A stretch of DNA of 64,000 nucleotides from assembly GCA_902363665.1 (NCBI GenBank), contig CABJAW010000015.1, positions 1 to 64,000 on the forward strand, given 5' to 3'. The notes under the pieces were generated by a model that was given only the letters and a program-made list of their open reading frames with translations, ran no database searches and was not told where the DNA came from. The translations under genes were made by a program, and so were the position numbers. Shown here in pieces: positions 24,475 to 33,680 of the stretch; within the stretch, counting starts at the first letter, position 1, and each line of letters begins with the position of its first letter. Origin of the DNA: Lachnospiraceae bacterium (GTDB lineage: Bacteria; Bacillota; Clostridia; Lachnospirales; Lachnospiraceae).

Positions 24475-25545
24475 CTATTTGGCATTTACGATATCTTCAA
24501 TCATGGTGACGATTGTATTCACGGCATTGCTGGCCGAACTTTTATTCATGGCATTGATATAGTCATTCCGGTTCTCATACAGCGCTAAAATATGAGAGAG
24601 AAGCACGTCAGGAGTAAGTTCCTCTTCCTGCAGCACATCGCTGAACCCCTGTTTTTTAAAGGACTTGGCGTTGAGAATCTGATCTCCGCGGCTGGCAGCA
24701 GCAGAAAGCGGAATCAGAAGATTCGGCTTGCGCAGCTCAAGGAGCTCGCAGATGGCATTTGCGCCGGCTCTTGAAACGACAACATCGGCAAACGCAAACA
24801 GATCGGCCAGTTCCTGTTTGATATATTCAAACTGAACATAACCGGCAGTACCCTCAAGGGACGGATCGAGATTTCCTTTGCCGCACAGATGGATGACCTG
24901 GAATGTTTTCAGCAGTTCCGGAAGAATACCACGGATGGCCTGATTGACCGCAACAGAGCCGAGACTTCCGCCAATGATTAAAAGTACCGGTTTGTCGAAC
25001 GTGAAATTGCAGAATTTGGCGGCAGCCAGACGATTGCCGGAGCGAAGCTCAGCGCGGATCGGAGAGCCTGTAACAACGGCTTTTCCGGCAGGAAGATACG
25101 GAACCGTTTCCGGGAAATTGCAGCAGACTTTTGTGGCAGCCGGAATCGCAAGCTTATTGGCCAGTCCCGGCGTCATATCGGATTCGTGGATGATGACCGG
25201 AATGTGCAGTTGTTTTGCGGCCTGTACGACAGGAACCGAGACAAAGCCGCCTTTTGAAAAAATGATGTCCGGTTTCAGCTTTTTCAGCTGGCTTTTCGCC
25301 TGAAAGAAGCCCTTGACCACGCGAAACGGATCGGTAAAATTTTTCATATCAAAATAACGGCGCAGCTTTCCGGAAGAAATACCGTAATAGGGAACGCCCA
25401 GTTCCTCGATCAGTTTCTTCTCGATGCCATCGTAGGAGCCAATATATTGAATGTCGTAGCCAAGCTCACGCAGCTTTGGCATGAGTGCGATATTTGGAGT
25501 CACATGACCGGCAGTACCGCCGCCGGTGAGTACAATACGTTTCAT
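24475..25545 (-). CDS. murG: MurG, lipid II-forming N-acetylglucosaminyltransferase
   Basis: A GT28 family enzyme of 356 residues that adds GlcNAc from UDP-GlcNAc to lipid I on the cytoplasmic face. '[17 protein letters not shown]' is the N-terminal Gly-rich loop, '[11 protein letters not shown]' and '[13 protein letters not shown]' the acceptor-side motifs, and '[23 protein letters not shown]' the UDP-GlcNAc binding region. The start at 25545 matches the family's usual 'MKR' N-terminus; longer in-frame versions extend into a region without family resemblance. The ribosome binding site is weak. It stands alone, not in a division-cell-wall cluster. Confidence 0.93.
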   Translation of the reverse strand: MKRIVLTGGGTAGHVTPNIALMPKLRELGYDIQYIGSYDGIEKKLIEELGVPYYGISSGKLRRYFDMKNFTDPFRVVKGFFQAKSQLKKLKPDIIFSKGGFVSVPVVQAAKQLHIPVIIHESDMTPGLANKLAIPAATKVCCNFPETVPYLPAGKAVVTGSPIRAELRSGNRLAAAKFCNFTFDKPVLLIIGGSLGSVAVNQAIRGILPELLKTFQVIHLCGKGNLDPSLEGTAGYVQFEYIKQELADLFAFADVVVSRAGANAICELLELRKPNLLIPLSAAASRGDQILNAKSFKKQGFSDVLQEEELTPDVLLSHILALYENRNDYINAMNKSSASNAVNTIVTMIEDIVNAK

Positions 25546-25705
25546 AAAAATACCAGATCTCAAATGCGGTGAGGCATTTGAACGCAAACGAAAAAGTGAA
25601 AGAATCGGTGTTTGCATTTTCCTTTCACAAAGATTTTCTTTCACATACTTTTACTTACAGTTTAATCCATGACAGAAAAAAGTCAAGAAGGGACTTTAAG
25701 GTGCT

Positions 25706-27100
25706 ATGAAAGCAGGAAAGAAAAAGAACAGAAATACAGCAGAAAAAATCACAAAGTTTCCGTTAGGTCCATCTGGGATGGAAGACTTGGAGGATACAGA
25801 ACTGGATGCGCTGCTCGAAGAAGAACTCAAGCGGGAAGCGGACGAATTGGAGGCTCGTCTGAACAGCGATCCAAAGCTCATCGGTGTCGGTGCTTCCGAT
25901 GACCTGTTTGCCAAGATCGTTGGTTCCCTCAAAGAGCAGGGCGTGTGGGAAGAGGATGAGAAAGCTGTGAAAGCACAGGAAGATGAAGCCGGGAAAGAAG
26001 ATGCGGAAAAATCAGAAAAGACAAAGGATGAAGTTCAGGAGACAGAAGCTGAATACGAAAATGGGAAAAGCAGTGCGGGAGAAAAGATAGAGCCGGAAAA
26101 AGAAGCAGCGAAAAGAGCAAAGAGAATGGAGCAGCAGTCTGTGGTAGCGGCAGAGAAGACAGACAGAGTTGTGGGAGTAAATACGGGAAGTCCTGCAGAA
26201 AAGAAGGAAGCGAAAGCTGCAGAAGAGAAGACGAAAAAAAGGATAGAAAAAAATATAGAAGAGAACACAGAAGAAAATACAGAAGAAAATACAGCGGCAA
26301 GTGCAGACGAAAATACACAAAAAATAAGAAAAATAGAATCAAATGAGACAGAAGAAAAGAATGCTACTGAGAACGTGGCGTTTTTAGATGATAAGGAAAG
26401 AGAAACTAAAGCTGGTTCTGAGGAAGCATATTCGCAGCTCTCAGAAGCAGACCGCCGTGCGATGGAATACGGCTATCAGATGCAGCAGAAAGATGCCGAG
26501 AAAAAAGTGCGCCGAAAAAAGCGAAGAAAGATTGTAAAGCGAGCAGGAATTACCGCGGCAGCGCTGGTGGCGGTGTTTGGCGTGAGTATGACGAGCGACG
26601 CGAATCGGAGGTATGTGCTGGAGGCGTGGAATACGGTAGCGGGGAGTTTGGGCTTGAGGACAGGAGTAAATTATTTGGAAGATGCCCCCGTTCGTATTGG
26701 GGATACAGAGGAGGAAAAAGCCCGAGAAGATATAAAAAATAAACTTAAAATACAACCAATAAAATTTGATTATTTACCAGAAGGATGGAGATTTTCATCA
26801 TATGATATAAATAAAGAAGCAGAATATGTTCTTATACTATATACAGACGGGGAAAATTGGATGCATGTTCTAATGAAAAAAGGTGAGGGCAACATTGAAA
26901 ATGTTGCTTATTTTCAACTTGATCAAAATGCGACCAAAATAGATGAAATAGTTACGGATCAAAACATAAAAATAGAGTTGTATACAGATGTAGAACATGG
27001 TTATATTGCTATATTAAAAAAGAACGAAGATTATTATCAAATTAATGCAAGAATATCCTATGATAAAGTAATCAATATTTTAAAATATATTACTTTTTAA
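25706..27100 (+). CDS. Single-pass membrane protein with acidic linker and DUF4367-type C-terminus
   Basis: A protein of 464 residues. Residues 1-85 are acidic and helical. A long low-complexity region (about 85-250) is dominated by Glu, Lys, Ala, with an 'EENT' triplet repeat near 190. A basic patch 'KKVRRKKRRKIVKRA' leads into one transmembrane helix (about 275-295). The extracytoplasmic C-terminus (about 305-464) ends in a DUF4367-like domain ('YLPEGWRFSSYDI...'), common on anti-sigma-like sensors. Topology thus resembles an anti-sigma factor with the N-terminus inside. From about 26690 the codon use turns sharply AT-rich, unlike the first part of the gene. Function is not certain. Confidence 0.7.
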   Translation: MKAGKKKNRNTAEKITKFPLGPSGMEDLEDTELDALLEEELKREADELEARLNSDPKLIGVGASDDLFAKIVGSLKEQGVWEEDEKAVKAQEDEAGKEDAEKSEKTKDEVQETEAEYENGKSSAGEKIEPEKEAAKRAKRMEQQSVVAAEKTDRVVGVNTGSPAEKKEAKAAEEKTKKRIEKNIEENTEENTEENTAASADENTQKIRKIESNETEEKNATENVAFLDDKERETKAGSEEAYSQLSEADRRAMEYGYQMQQKDAEKKVRRKKRRKIVKRAGITAAALVAVFGVSMTSDANRRYVLEAWNTVAGSLGLRTGVNYLEDAPVRIGDTEEEKAREDIKNKLKIQPIKFDYLPEGWRFSSYDINKEAEYVLILYTDGENWMHVLMKKGEGNIENVAYFQLDQNATKIDEIVTDQNIKIELYTDVEHGYIAILKKNEDYYQINARISYDKVINILKYITF

Positions 27101-27166
27101 GAAATGCGTCACAATCTTTCTCCTCATACGTTATAATTAATATCATAATTAGAGAGGAGGGAAAGG

Positions 27167-27652
27167 ATGAAGCGGTTATGTAAAATAGTAGTGAGTGTTT
27201 TGATTGTGTGTATGTGCTTAACTTCAATGGTGGTGCAGGCTGCTGATGATCAATTGGGAATGGTGGTGGATGGATCAGTATTAACTGATAAAACAGAATT
27301 GTCAACAGATACACGTTCTGGTGCACGAGGGACATATTTAAGTTATGGTAGTGCAACGTTATCAAATCAAGGAAATCACGTTCTGAATATGTCTGGATAT
27401 ACTAGCTGTTATAAAACCAGTGATCAGGTTAAGGTAACATTGCATCTTCAGAGATTGGTAAATGGAACGTGGGTAACTGTAAAAACACTTGGCACTAAAA
27501 TAGCATATAATACCAGTTATGTTTCTGTTTCTCAGAATGTAACGGTAACTGGTGGATATTATTATCGAATTTCTGGTAGCCATGTAGCGGTTAAAGGAAA
27601 GATTACAGAGTCAACTAGTAGTTCCACCGACGGCATGTGGGTCAGCAAGTAA
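27167..27652 (+). CDS. Small secreted protein (DUF6147-like)
   Basis: A 161-residue protein with a signal peptide ('LCKIVVSVLIVCMCLTSMVVQA', cleavage after 'VQA'). The mature part is beta-rich, Ser/Thr/Tyr-rich, with 'YLSYGSATLSNQGNHVLNMSG' and 'VTLHLQRLVNGTWVTVKTL', resembling the DUF6147 family of secreted clostridial proteins (family name from memory). A strong AGAGGAGGGAAAGG precedes the ATG. It is AT-rich like the 3' end of the preceding gene, 66 bases away, and may be acquired DNA together with it. Function unknown; possibly the extracellular partner of the DUF4367-type protein. Confidence 0.7.
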   Translation: MKRLCKIVVSVLIVCMCLTSMVVQAADDQLGMVVDGSVLTDKTELSTDTRSGARGTYLSYGSATLSNQGNHVLNMSGYTSCYKTSDQVKVTLHLQRLVNGTWVTVKTLGTKIAYNTSYVSVSQNVTVTGGYYYRISGSHVAVKGKITESTSSSTDGMWVSK

Positions 27653-28035
27653 GAACCACACCGCAACTGTCTGCCATAAACCCGAGCATACAATAACCTG
27701 ATCGCAAGAGAAGGCTATCTGCTCATTTTTATAGCAGACATAGCGTCAATGTTCTATTTTGTAAGCATCAACACTGATGCGACAAAAAAGCGACGGAGAG
27801 AATTAAAATCTCCAAAAGCAACAATACAAAAGCAGTAAAGAAAAACCACATAACTAAAAACCAAAGTTGTTATACGCCAAATTATTCTTCACGAATAAAC
27901 ACAAAACACTGAATCAGAAAATGCTTCATGTCGGAAATGGGTCTCCGGTGTGAGGCATTTTTTGTGTGCCGCAGCCGATTCATGTGGTACGGTAATTTTA
28001 TGATAATTATGCGGCAATTTTACTGTGATTTCAGA
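27653..28035. other. AT-rich gap with a possible gene remnant
   Basis: This stretch holds no intact gene. A small hairpin occurs near 27714-27745 (TCTGCT...AGCAGA). An open frame without a proper start, 27680-27838 plus strand, would encode a 52-residue membrane-like piece with a hydrophobic stretch 'GYLLIFIADIASMFYFV' followed by a basic tail 'KKRRRELK'. It may be the decayed C-terminus of a membrane protein. Evidence is thin. Confidence 0.3.
27920..27963 (+). terminator. Terminator before the B12 locus
   Basis: AATGCTTCA (27920-27928) pairs with TGAGGCATT (27951-27959), with inner CGG/CCG pairing, followed by a T-run. Confidence 0.75.
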
Positions 28036-28064
28036 TTGCTATTGTTTTAACGAAGTGCTATAAT
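28036..28064 (+). promoter_or_regulatory. Promoter of the B12-regulated operon
   Basis: TTGCTA (28036-28041), 17-base spacer, TATAAT (28059-28064), just before the cobalamin riboswitch. Confidence 0.7.
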
Positions 28065-28071
28065 GGGGGCA

Positions 28072-28222
28072 CATTTCAGGTGCTGTCGATCAGATAAAAG
28101 GGAAGCAAGTGAAATTCTTGCACGATCCGGTCACTGTAATCGGGGAGGATGCTGCAAAGACCATTGCGAAAACGAGAAGGTGCAGCAGACGATGAGCCGT
28201 AAGTCAGGAAACCTGCCTGTGA
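28072..28222 (+). promoter_or_regulatory. Cobalamin riboswitch
   Basis: The leader shows the conserved parts of the B12 aptamer in order: 'GGTGCTG' at about 28079, 'AAAAGGGAAGC' (28096-28106), 'GGTCACTGTAATCGGGG', and the B12 box 'AAGTCAGGAAACCTGCC' (28201-28217). Binding of a cobalamin would lower expression of the downstream importer. The leader is about 590 bases long. A terminator hairpin at 28360-28395 may be the expression platform; a REP-like sequence lies between aptamer and terminator. Confidence 0.9.
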
Positions 28223-28299
28223 TGAAAGGTAAGAGGACTTCCGAAGAAAGTGGCTTATCTGAACGATAGGAATGGAATATCAGAAAACGGCGAGTCAAA

Positions 28300-28333
28300 G
28301 TGGGCATTCGCGATTTGCTTTGCCGCTTGCTCA
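28300..28333 (-). repeat. REP-like repeat copy inside the B12 leader
   Basis: Read on the minus strand this is TGAGCAAGCGGCAAAGCAAA followed by TCGCGAATGCCCAC, clearly the same family as the copies at 22551, 56951 and 58660, but in reverse orientation. Confidence 0.75.
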
Positions 28334-28359
28334 ATTCGATTAGATTTCTGCGCTCAAAT

Positions 28360-28395
28360 GCTGCTGTAAACGGAAGTTTTTACGGCAGCTTTTTA
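28360..28395 (+). terminator. Terminator-like hairpin in the B12 leader
   Basis: GCTGCTGTAAA (28360-28370) pairs with TTTACGGCAGC (28379-28389), one mismatch, then TTTTT. Likely the regulated terminator of the riboswitch. The 258 bases from here to the first gene show no further feature that I recognise. Confidence 0.75.
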
Positions 28396-28653
28396 TATGT
28401 AAAAATGTGTGTCGGCCAGTCTCATCATAAGTATCAGGCTGAGAAACCTTTCATTGCGCAAACTGGAGACTCGTCCAAAGATCGAATCGAGGACGATATC
28501 AACTCAGGAAAATGATGATCCTGACAGGGAATCAGATCAGTTTGATGGAAAATCAGTCAGACAAAACGACAGGAGAGCTTAATACGGCCGGATAAAGTAC
28601 AACTCTGATCCGAGACAGCTGCGAAATAGAAAAGGAAAAGGAGAAGGAAAAAG

Positions 28654-29751
28654 ATGAGTTACAAAAGACTGAGAAATGCCCTGCTGATTTCTGCTTTTGC
28701 AGTAAGCCTTTCGCTTGGCAGTGCAACGATCTACGCAGAGGAGAGCACAGAAGCTGCAACAGAAGCTACGACAGAGGCGGCAGATTCCGCTGAGACGCAT
28801 ATCGTTAAGGATTACTTTGACCGTGAAGTAGAGATTCCGGTGAATCTGACGAAGGTAGCAGTCTGCGATTCCTACAATATGGAGTGCATCAATGTTCTGG
28901 GCGCAGTTGATACGGTTGCCGGCGTAGATTCTTTCATTGCGAATGATACGGAAGCATGGGGAAGAGTATTTACTCAGGATGAAACAATTTCGAATGATAA
29001 CGATGAGGTGAATTATGAGGCGGTTGTAAATATGGGCTGCCAGCTGTTTATTACCTCGGAGTGCTATGATTATCAGACAGCGATCGATCAGCTGGAACCG
29101 TTTGGAATCAAAGTTGTTGTATGCAAGGCTTACGATACAACGAATTTCTTCAATAATATGAAGCTTTTCGGAGAAATCTTCAATAAGGAAGACCGTGCAC
29201 AGGAGATCTGCGATTACTTCCAATCGAACCTCGATTATGTGAATAAACAGCTGGATGGCGTCGAGAAGAAGAGAGTATACTTTGAGTACCGCAATCCGGG
29301 CCGTGTAACAATTCCTGGAGATTCTTTCTATAACATGATCGAGTATGCGCATGCAGATAATCTGTTCGCAGATTCTGAGACGAAGGACATTGATATTGAG
29401 GCAGTTGTTGAGGCAAATCCGGATTATATTGTAAAGGTATCTGAGCCGAATGTGGCATGGACTTATGAACCGCCGACAGCAGATGATTTCGCAAGAATTA
29501 AGGATGAACTTTACACCCGCGCAGGCTGGGATGAGATCAATGCCGTAAAGAACGACAATACACTGCTTCTGTCCGGATACGTACAGGGCGGCGCAGCAAA
29601 ACTGGTAGGTACCTTCTACGTAGCAAAATTCCTGTATCCGGACGAACTGCCAGATCTTCACCCAGAAGCAATTTTTGCAAAGTGGCTGGAGTATCAGGGA
29701 AAAGATTATATCGCAGGACATACTGATCCGGCATACGGTCTGGAGGACTAA
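28654..29751 (+). CDS. btuF: ABC transporter substrate-binding protein, probably corrinoid (BtuF-like)
   Basis: A periplasmic-binding-like fold protein of 365 residues of the cluster that binds B12, haem or siderophores (Peripla_BP_2). The mature part begins with an acidic Thr/Ala/Glu linker and then 'DYFDREVEIPVNLTKVAVCD', the usual start of the binding fold. The signal peptide ends in 'IYA' before 'EES' and has no lipobox cysteine, unusual in a Gram-positive binding protein. The gene is the first behind a cobalamin riboswitch and 3 bases before the permease gene, so a corrinoid ligand is inferred from regulation and not from the protein itself. Confidence 0.82.
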   Translation: MSYKRLRNALLISAFAVSLSLGSATIYAEESTEAATEATTEAADSAETHIVKDYFDREVEIPVNLTKVAVCDSYNMECINVLGAVDTVAGVDSFIANDTEAWGRVFTQDETISNDNDEVNYEAVVNMGCQLFITSECYDYQTAIDQLEPFGIKVVVCKAYDTTNFFNNMKLFGEIFNKEDRAQEICDYFQSNLDYVNKQLDGVEKKRVYFEYRNPGRVTIPGDSFYNMIEYAHADNLFADSETKDIDIEAVVEANPDYIVKVSEPNVAWTYEPPTADDFARIKDELYTRAGWDEINAVKNDNTLLLSGYVQGGAAKLVGTFYVAKFLYPDELPDLHPEAIFAKWLEYQGKDYIAGHTDPAYGLED

Positions 29752-29754
29752 AAA

Positions 29755-30783
29755 ATGAACGTTTCTTACCGGAAGTATCATGCGCTGAAAGGCCTGGTAT
29801 TGCTTCTTGGTATTGTGCTGGTATTACTTCTTGCGTTTTTTGCAACGACGGTGGGTGTGATGGATACCGTTCCGCTGGATGTTCCGCGTGCGCTCATCAG
29901 TTTTTTCCAGGGCAACCTGGAGGGGAATGCGCATTATAAGGTAATTGTTTTGATGCGCCTTCCCCGTACGGTCATGGCGGTGCTGGCAGGAATTGGTCTG
30001 GCAATTGCAGGAGTTGCGATGCAGGGCTGTACCTCAAATCCGCTGGTTTCGCCATTTACCGTGGGTATCTCAAGTTCTGCGGCCTTTGGTGCTTCGCTTA
30101 TGATTCTATTTGGTGGTGCGTTGGCAACGAACACGGGAATTGTCCTGGCGGCATTTTCTGCGGCAATGGCATGTGCTGTGTTGGTGTACGGGATGTCGCG
30201 GGTGACCGGAATGAAGCCGGAAACGATGGTTCTGGTGGGAACGGCATTAAGCTATCTGTTTTCTGCTGGAACTTCGTTGCTTGAAATATTTGCAGACGAA
30301 CACAAACTGTCTGAGGTAGTGAGATGGTCGTTTGGTTCGGTAAACGGGGCAACATGGCCGCAGGATGGAATCGTTGCACTTTTTGTGACAGTATGTTCGC
30401 TGCTTCTTATTTTGCTGGCACCGAAGATCAACGTGATGATGATGGGGGACGATGTGCTGGCAAAATCGATGGGAATCCGCACGGATTTTCTCCGGTCAGT
30501 CATTTTGATTGTTTCCGTGCTGATGACAGCGGCGATCATTTCGTATACAGGAGTGATTGGTTTTGTGGGGCTGATTGCGCCGCATATCGGGAGAAGGCTG
30601 ATCGGTGAGGACAACCGGTATCTGATTCCATTTTCCGGAATTATCGGCGGAGTTTTGCTCCTGCTTTCGGATATCATCGGGCGCAGCGTGATGGCTCCGG
30701 CGATTCTGCCGGTCGGCATTATCATTTCGTTCCTCGGTGTTCCGGTATTTTTAAGTCTGATCTGGAAGAGGGGGAGAAGCTGA
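29755..30783 (+). CDS. btuC: FecCD-family ABC permease (BtuC-like)
   Basis: A polytopic permease of 342 residues with about ten transmembrane helices. 'RLPRTVMAVLAGIGLAIAGVAMQG' and 'NPLVSPFTVGISSSAAFGA' are hallmark FecCD/BtuC segments, and 'GFVGLIAPHIGRRLIGEDNRYLIP' is the cytoplasmic coupling loop. It forms the membrane channel with the ATPase encoded next, whose ATG overlaps the stop codon. Substrate (B12 or other corrinoids) is inferred from the riboswitch. Confidence 0.9.
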   Translation: MNVSYRKYHALKGLVLLLGIVLVLLLAFFATTVGVMDTVPLDVPRALISFFQGNLEGNAHYKVIVLMRLPRTVMAVLAGIGLAIAGVAMQGCTSNPLVSPFTVGISSSAAFGASLMILFGGALATNTGIVLAAFSAAMACAVLVYGMSRVTGMKPETMVLVGTALSYLFSAGTSLLEIFADEHKLSEVVRWSFGSVNGATWPQDGIVALFVTVCSLLLILLAPKINVMMMGDDVLAKSMGIRTDFLRSVILIVSVLMTAAIISYTGVIGFVGLIAPHIGRRLIGEDNRYLIPFSGIIGGVLLLLSDIIGRSVMAPAILPVGIIISFLGVPVFLSLIWKRGRS

Positions 30784-31535
30784 TGTTTGAAGTAAAAAAT
30801 ATGACATTCTCCTATGACCGGAAAAGACAGATCCTGGAAAATGTTTCTTTTTCCGTGGATGAGGGCGAAATTTTGTCGATCATCGGACCGAATGGTACCG
30901 GAAAGACGACACTGCTGAATTGTGTAGTCGGAGGCCTGAAGGCTTCTTCGGGTGAGGTTCTTTTAAATGGGAAAAATCTTTCAAAGCTTTCCTGCAAAGA
31001 GCGGTCTTATGAAATTGGATATGTTCCGCAGCTGATCAAACACGACCTGAATATCAAGGTAATAGATTACCTGCTGCTTGGCCGGACACCGTATATGCGT
31101 TTTACGTATTCAAAAGAGGATATGGAACTGGTGGAACGGGTGATGAAAGAGGTCGGAATTGCAGAGTATTCGATGCGAAGCATCTGGCATCTTTCCGGCG
31201 GAGAACGGCAGAAAGTGTCCGTGGCGAGAGCACTTGTGCAGGAACCGAAGGTACTTTTACTGGACGAGCCGACGTCGGCGCTTGATATCCGCAATCAGAT
31301 CGATCTTCTGAAACTGTTGCAGGGGATCTGTCAGACAAGAAAACTCAGTGTGGTCATGACGATCCATGATCTGGGACTCAGCCTTATGTTTTCGGATCGG
31401 GCAGTGATGCTCCGTGACAGCCATGTGGCGTATGAAGGAAGGGCGGATGAAGTAATCCGGCCAGAGAGCATACGCGAAGTATATGGGGTAAATGTGGACG
31501 TGGTAGATAAAAAATACATTCATCTGATTGGATAA
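30783..31535 (+). CDS. btuD: ABC transporter ATPase (BtuD-like)
   Basis: A 250-residue nucleotide-binding subunit. Walker A 'GPNGTGKTTLL', Q-loop 'YVPQLIKHD', signature 'LSGGERQKVSVARAL', Walker B 'VLLLDEPTSALD' and the switch His in 'VVMTIHDLGLS' are all intact. It overlaps the permease gene by one base and ends at a strong terminator, closing a three-gene importer operon. Confidence 0.92.
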   Translation: MFEVKNMTFSYDRKRQILENVSFSVDEGEILSIIGPNGTGKTTLLNCVVGGLKASSGEVLLNGKNLSKLSCKERSYEIGYVPQLIKHDLNIKVIDYLLLGRTPYMRFTYSKEDMELVERVMKEVGIAEYSMRSIWHLSGGERQKVSVARALVQEPKVLLLDEPTSALDIRNQIDLLKLLQGICQTRKLSVVMTIHDLGLSLMFSDRAVMLRDSHVAYEGRADEVIRPESIREVYGVNVDVVDKKYIHLIG

Positions 31536-31548
31536 AAGCAATGAAAAA

Positions 31549-31580
31549 GGTGTGGAGAAAATAAACTCTGCACCTTTTTT
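31549..31580. terminator. Terminator of the B12 importer operon
   Basis: GGTGTGGAG (31549-31557) pairs with CTCTGCACC (31566-31574) using two G-T pairs, with an A-run before and six T after. The remaining 270 bases up to the next gene show no gene. Confidence 0.85.
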
Positions 31581-31850
31581 GTGTGGATAATCAGAATAAA
31601 GAGTGTTAAAATATTAGTAAAAAGAACGGATATTTCAAATAAATCAGAAGAAGGTAACGTCAATATCAGAGAAAAAGTAGAGCAGAAAGAAAATGAAAGC
31701 GGGTATCCGCAATGAAAACAGAAAACGCCGAACCCGGTCAAAAACACAGGGAGCACATGGAAGGGAGTTCTGCCGGGCGGGGTGACTCAGAACAGTGATG
31801 GCAATATAATAAAAATACAGGTGAATAAACCAGAAAGAGGGGGAGATTTT

Positions 31851-33458
31851 ATGAAGCTGACATTTCTTGGGGCAACGCATGAGGTGACTGGCAGCTGTTT
31901 TTTGCTGGAAGCGTGTGGAAAACGGGTGCTGGTGGACTGTGGTATGGAGCAGGGACCGGATATTTATAAGAATGAAGAACTGCCGGTCAAAGCGTCAGAT
32001 GTAGATATGGTGCTGCTGACGCATGCGCATATGGATCATTCAGGCAAGCTGCCGCTGCTTTACAGGCAGGGATTTCAGGGGCAGATTTTTGCAACGGCGT
32101 CCACAACGGATCTGTGTAACATCATGCTTCGTGACAGTGCGAATATTCAGATGTTTGAGGCGGAGTGGCGGAACCGGAAGGGAAAAAGAGCAGGACGTGA
32201 GCCGGTGGAGCCGCTTTATGATATGGATGATGCGATTGGAGTGCTGAAGTGTTTTGTTGAGTGCGAATATAAAAAAGAAATTCGAATTGCAGAGGGCATG
32301 AGGATCCAGTTTACGGATGCGGGACATTTACTTGGATCCTCATCGATCGAGGTCTGGATCCGGGAGGGAGAGACGGAGAAGAAGCTTGTCTTTTCCGGGG
32401 ACATCGGAAATACAAATCAGCCGCTGATCCGCGATCCGCAGTATCTGGACAGTGCAGATTATGTGATCATGGAATCGACGTACGGTGACCGGAGCCATGA
32501 TACGCCGGTGGATTATGCGGTGGAGCTTGCGAAGGTGATCCAGAGGACGTTTGACCGCGGCGGAAATGTGGTCGTACCGTCTTTTGCAGTTGGAAGGACA
32601 CAGGAAATGCTGTATTTTATCCGGCGGATCAAAGAAGAGGGGCTGGTGAAAAACCACGATGGATTTGAGGTCTGGGTGGACAGTCCGCTGGCGATCGAGG
32701 CAACCAATATTTTCCGCGAGCACATGTGGAGTGACTTTGATGAGGAGGCATTGGAGCTGATCCGGCGGGGGATCAATCCGATCGGCTTTGCGGGGCTGAA
32801 GACTTCGGTCACGACGGATGATTCCCGGTCGATCAATGAAGATCCGAAGCCGAAGGTGATTTTGTCGGCGAGCGGCATGTGTGATGCGGGCCGGATCAAA
32901 CACCACCTGAAGCATAATCTCTGGCGGAAAGAATCGACCATTCTGTTCGTTGGATATCAGGCACATGGGACGCCTGGCCGGGCGCTTCTGGAGGGGGCGG
33001 CGAATATAAAGCTGTTCGGCGAGGAGATTGAGGTAAAGGCAGAAATCTGCAGACTGCCAGGCGTCAGCGGCCATGCGGATAATCAAGGACTGATGTGCTG
33101 GATTTCCGCTTTTAAAGTAAAACCGCAGCGTGTATTTGTGGTGCATGGAGAGGATACGGTCTGTGATCTGTTTGCAGAAAGGCTGATAAATGAACTTGGG
33201 CTGGATGCGTATGCACCGTATTCGGGCACCGAGTTTGACCTTGCAGCAAATGAATTTATCCGGAAGCCGCAGGGAGTACGGATTGAAAAGACGACAGCGG
33301 TAGCTGCAGCCGCAAAGGTATCGAAGCTGTATCAGAAGCTTGTGGCGGCCGGTCAGCGGCTGGTCGGCGTGATCCGCAAAAATGAGGGCGGTGCGAACCG
33401 GGATCTGGAGCGGTTTGCGCGGGAGATCCATGCACTGTGTGACAAGTGGGATCGATAA
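31851..33458 (+). CDS. Beta-CASP metallo-beta-lactamase-fold hydrolase (RNA-type)
   Basis: A protein of 535 residues of the beta-CASP branch of MBL-fold RNA-processing enzymes. The zinc motif 'LTHAHMDHSGKLP' (HxHxDH), a further His in the metal site, the Asp of 'VFSGDIGN', the beta-CASP part with 'VVVPSFAVGRTQEMLYFI' and 'ILSASGMCDAGRIKHHL', and 'LPGVSGHADNQGL' (motif C His) are present. This resembles archaeal/bacterial CPSF-like nucleases; the substrate is presumably RNA. The C-terminal 70 residues are an added basic tail. The start at 31851 follows AGAGGGGGAG. Confidence 0.9.
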   Translation: MKLTFLGATHEVTGSCFLLEACGKRVLVDCGMEQGPDIYKNEELPVKASDVDMVLLTHAHMDHSGKLPLLYRQGFQGQIFATASTTDLCNIMLRDSANIQMFEAEWRNRKGKRAGREPVEPLYDMDDAIGVLKCFVECEYKKEIRIAEGMRIQFTDAGHLLGSSSIEVWIREGETEKKLVFSGDIGNTNQPLIRDPQYLDSADYVIMESTYGDRSHDTPVDYAVELAKVIQRTFDRGGNVVVPSFAVGRTQEMLYFIRRIKEEGLVKNHDGFEVWVDSPLAIEATNIFREHMWSDFDEEALELIRRGINPIGFAGLKTSVTTDDSRSINEDPKPKVILSASGMCDAGRIKHHLKHNLWRKESTILFVGYQAHGTPGRALLEGAANIKLFGEEIEVKAEICRLPGVSGHADNQGLMCWISAFKVKPQRVFVVHGEDTVCDLFAERLINELGLDAYAPYSGTEFDLAANEFIRKPQGVRIEKTTAVAAAAKVSKLYQKLVAAGQRLVGVIRKNEGGANRDLERFAREIHALCDKWDR

Positions 33459-33680
33459 ATTAACTGAAAATTAAGCAGTGGCGGGAATCTGCCTGTATTG
33501 TGACAGGGCGGTTTTGCAGGAAAATAAAGCAAATGATAAATGAACAGGAAAGGGTGCGGAAAGCGGCTGGTATTTTCAGTCGCTTTCGTGTACAATAAGG
33601 GAGAGGTAAGTGGATAAGTCCCCGAATCACTGGCAAGCCTGTGGATAACAGCGGATGCCTGGTTCAGTAAGGAAGAGTGA

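Noticed and set aside
28063..28269. Small plus-strand frame in the B12 leader
   Set aside because: It coincides with the cobalamin riboswitch aptamer and has no ribosome binding site.
28579..29781. 400-residue minus-strand frame opposite the btuF-like gene
   Set aside because: Antisense shadow; the plus strand has signal peptide, binding fold and riboswitch context.
32340..33431. 363-residue minus-strand frame opposite the beta-CASP gene
   Set aside because: Antisense shadow; the plus strand carries all catalytic motifs of the metallo-hydrolase.
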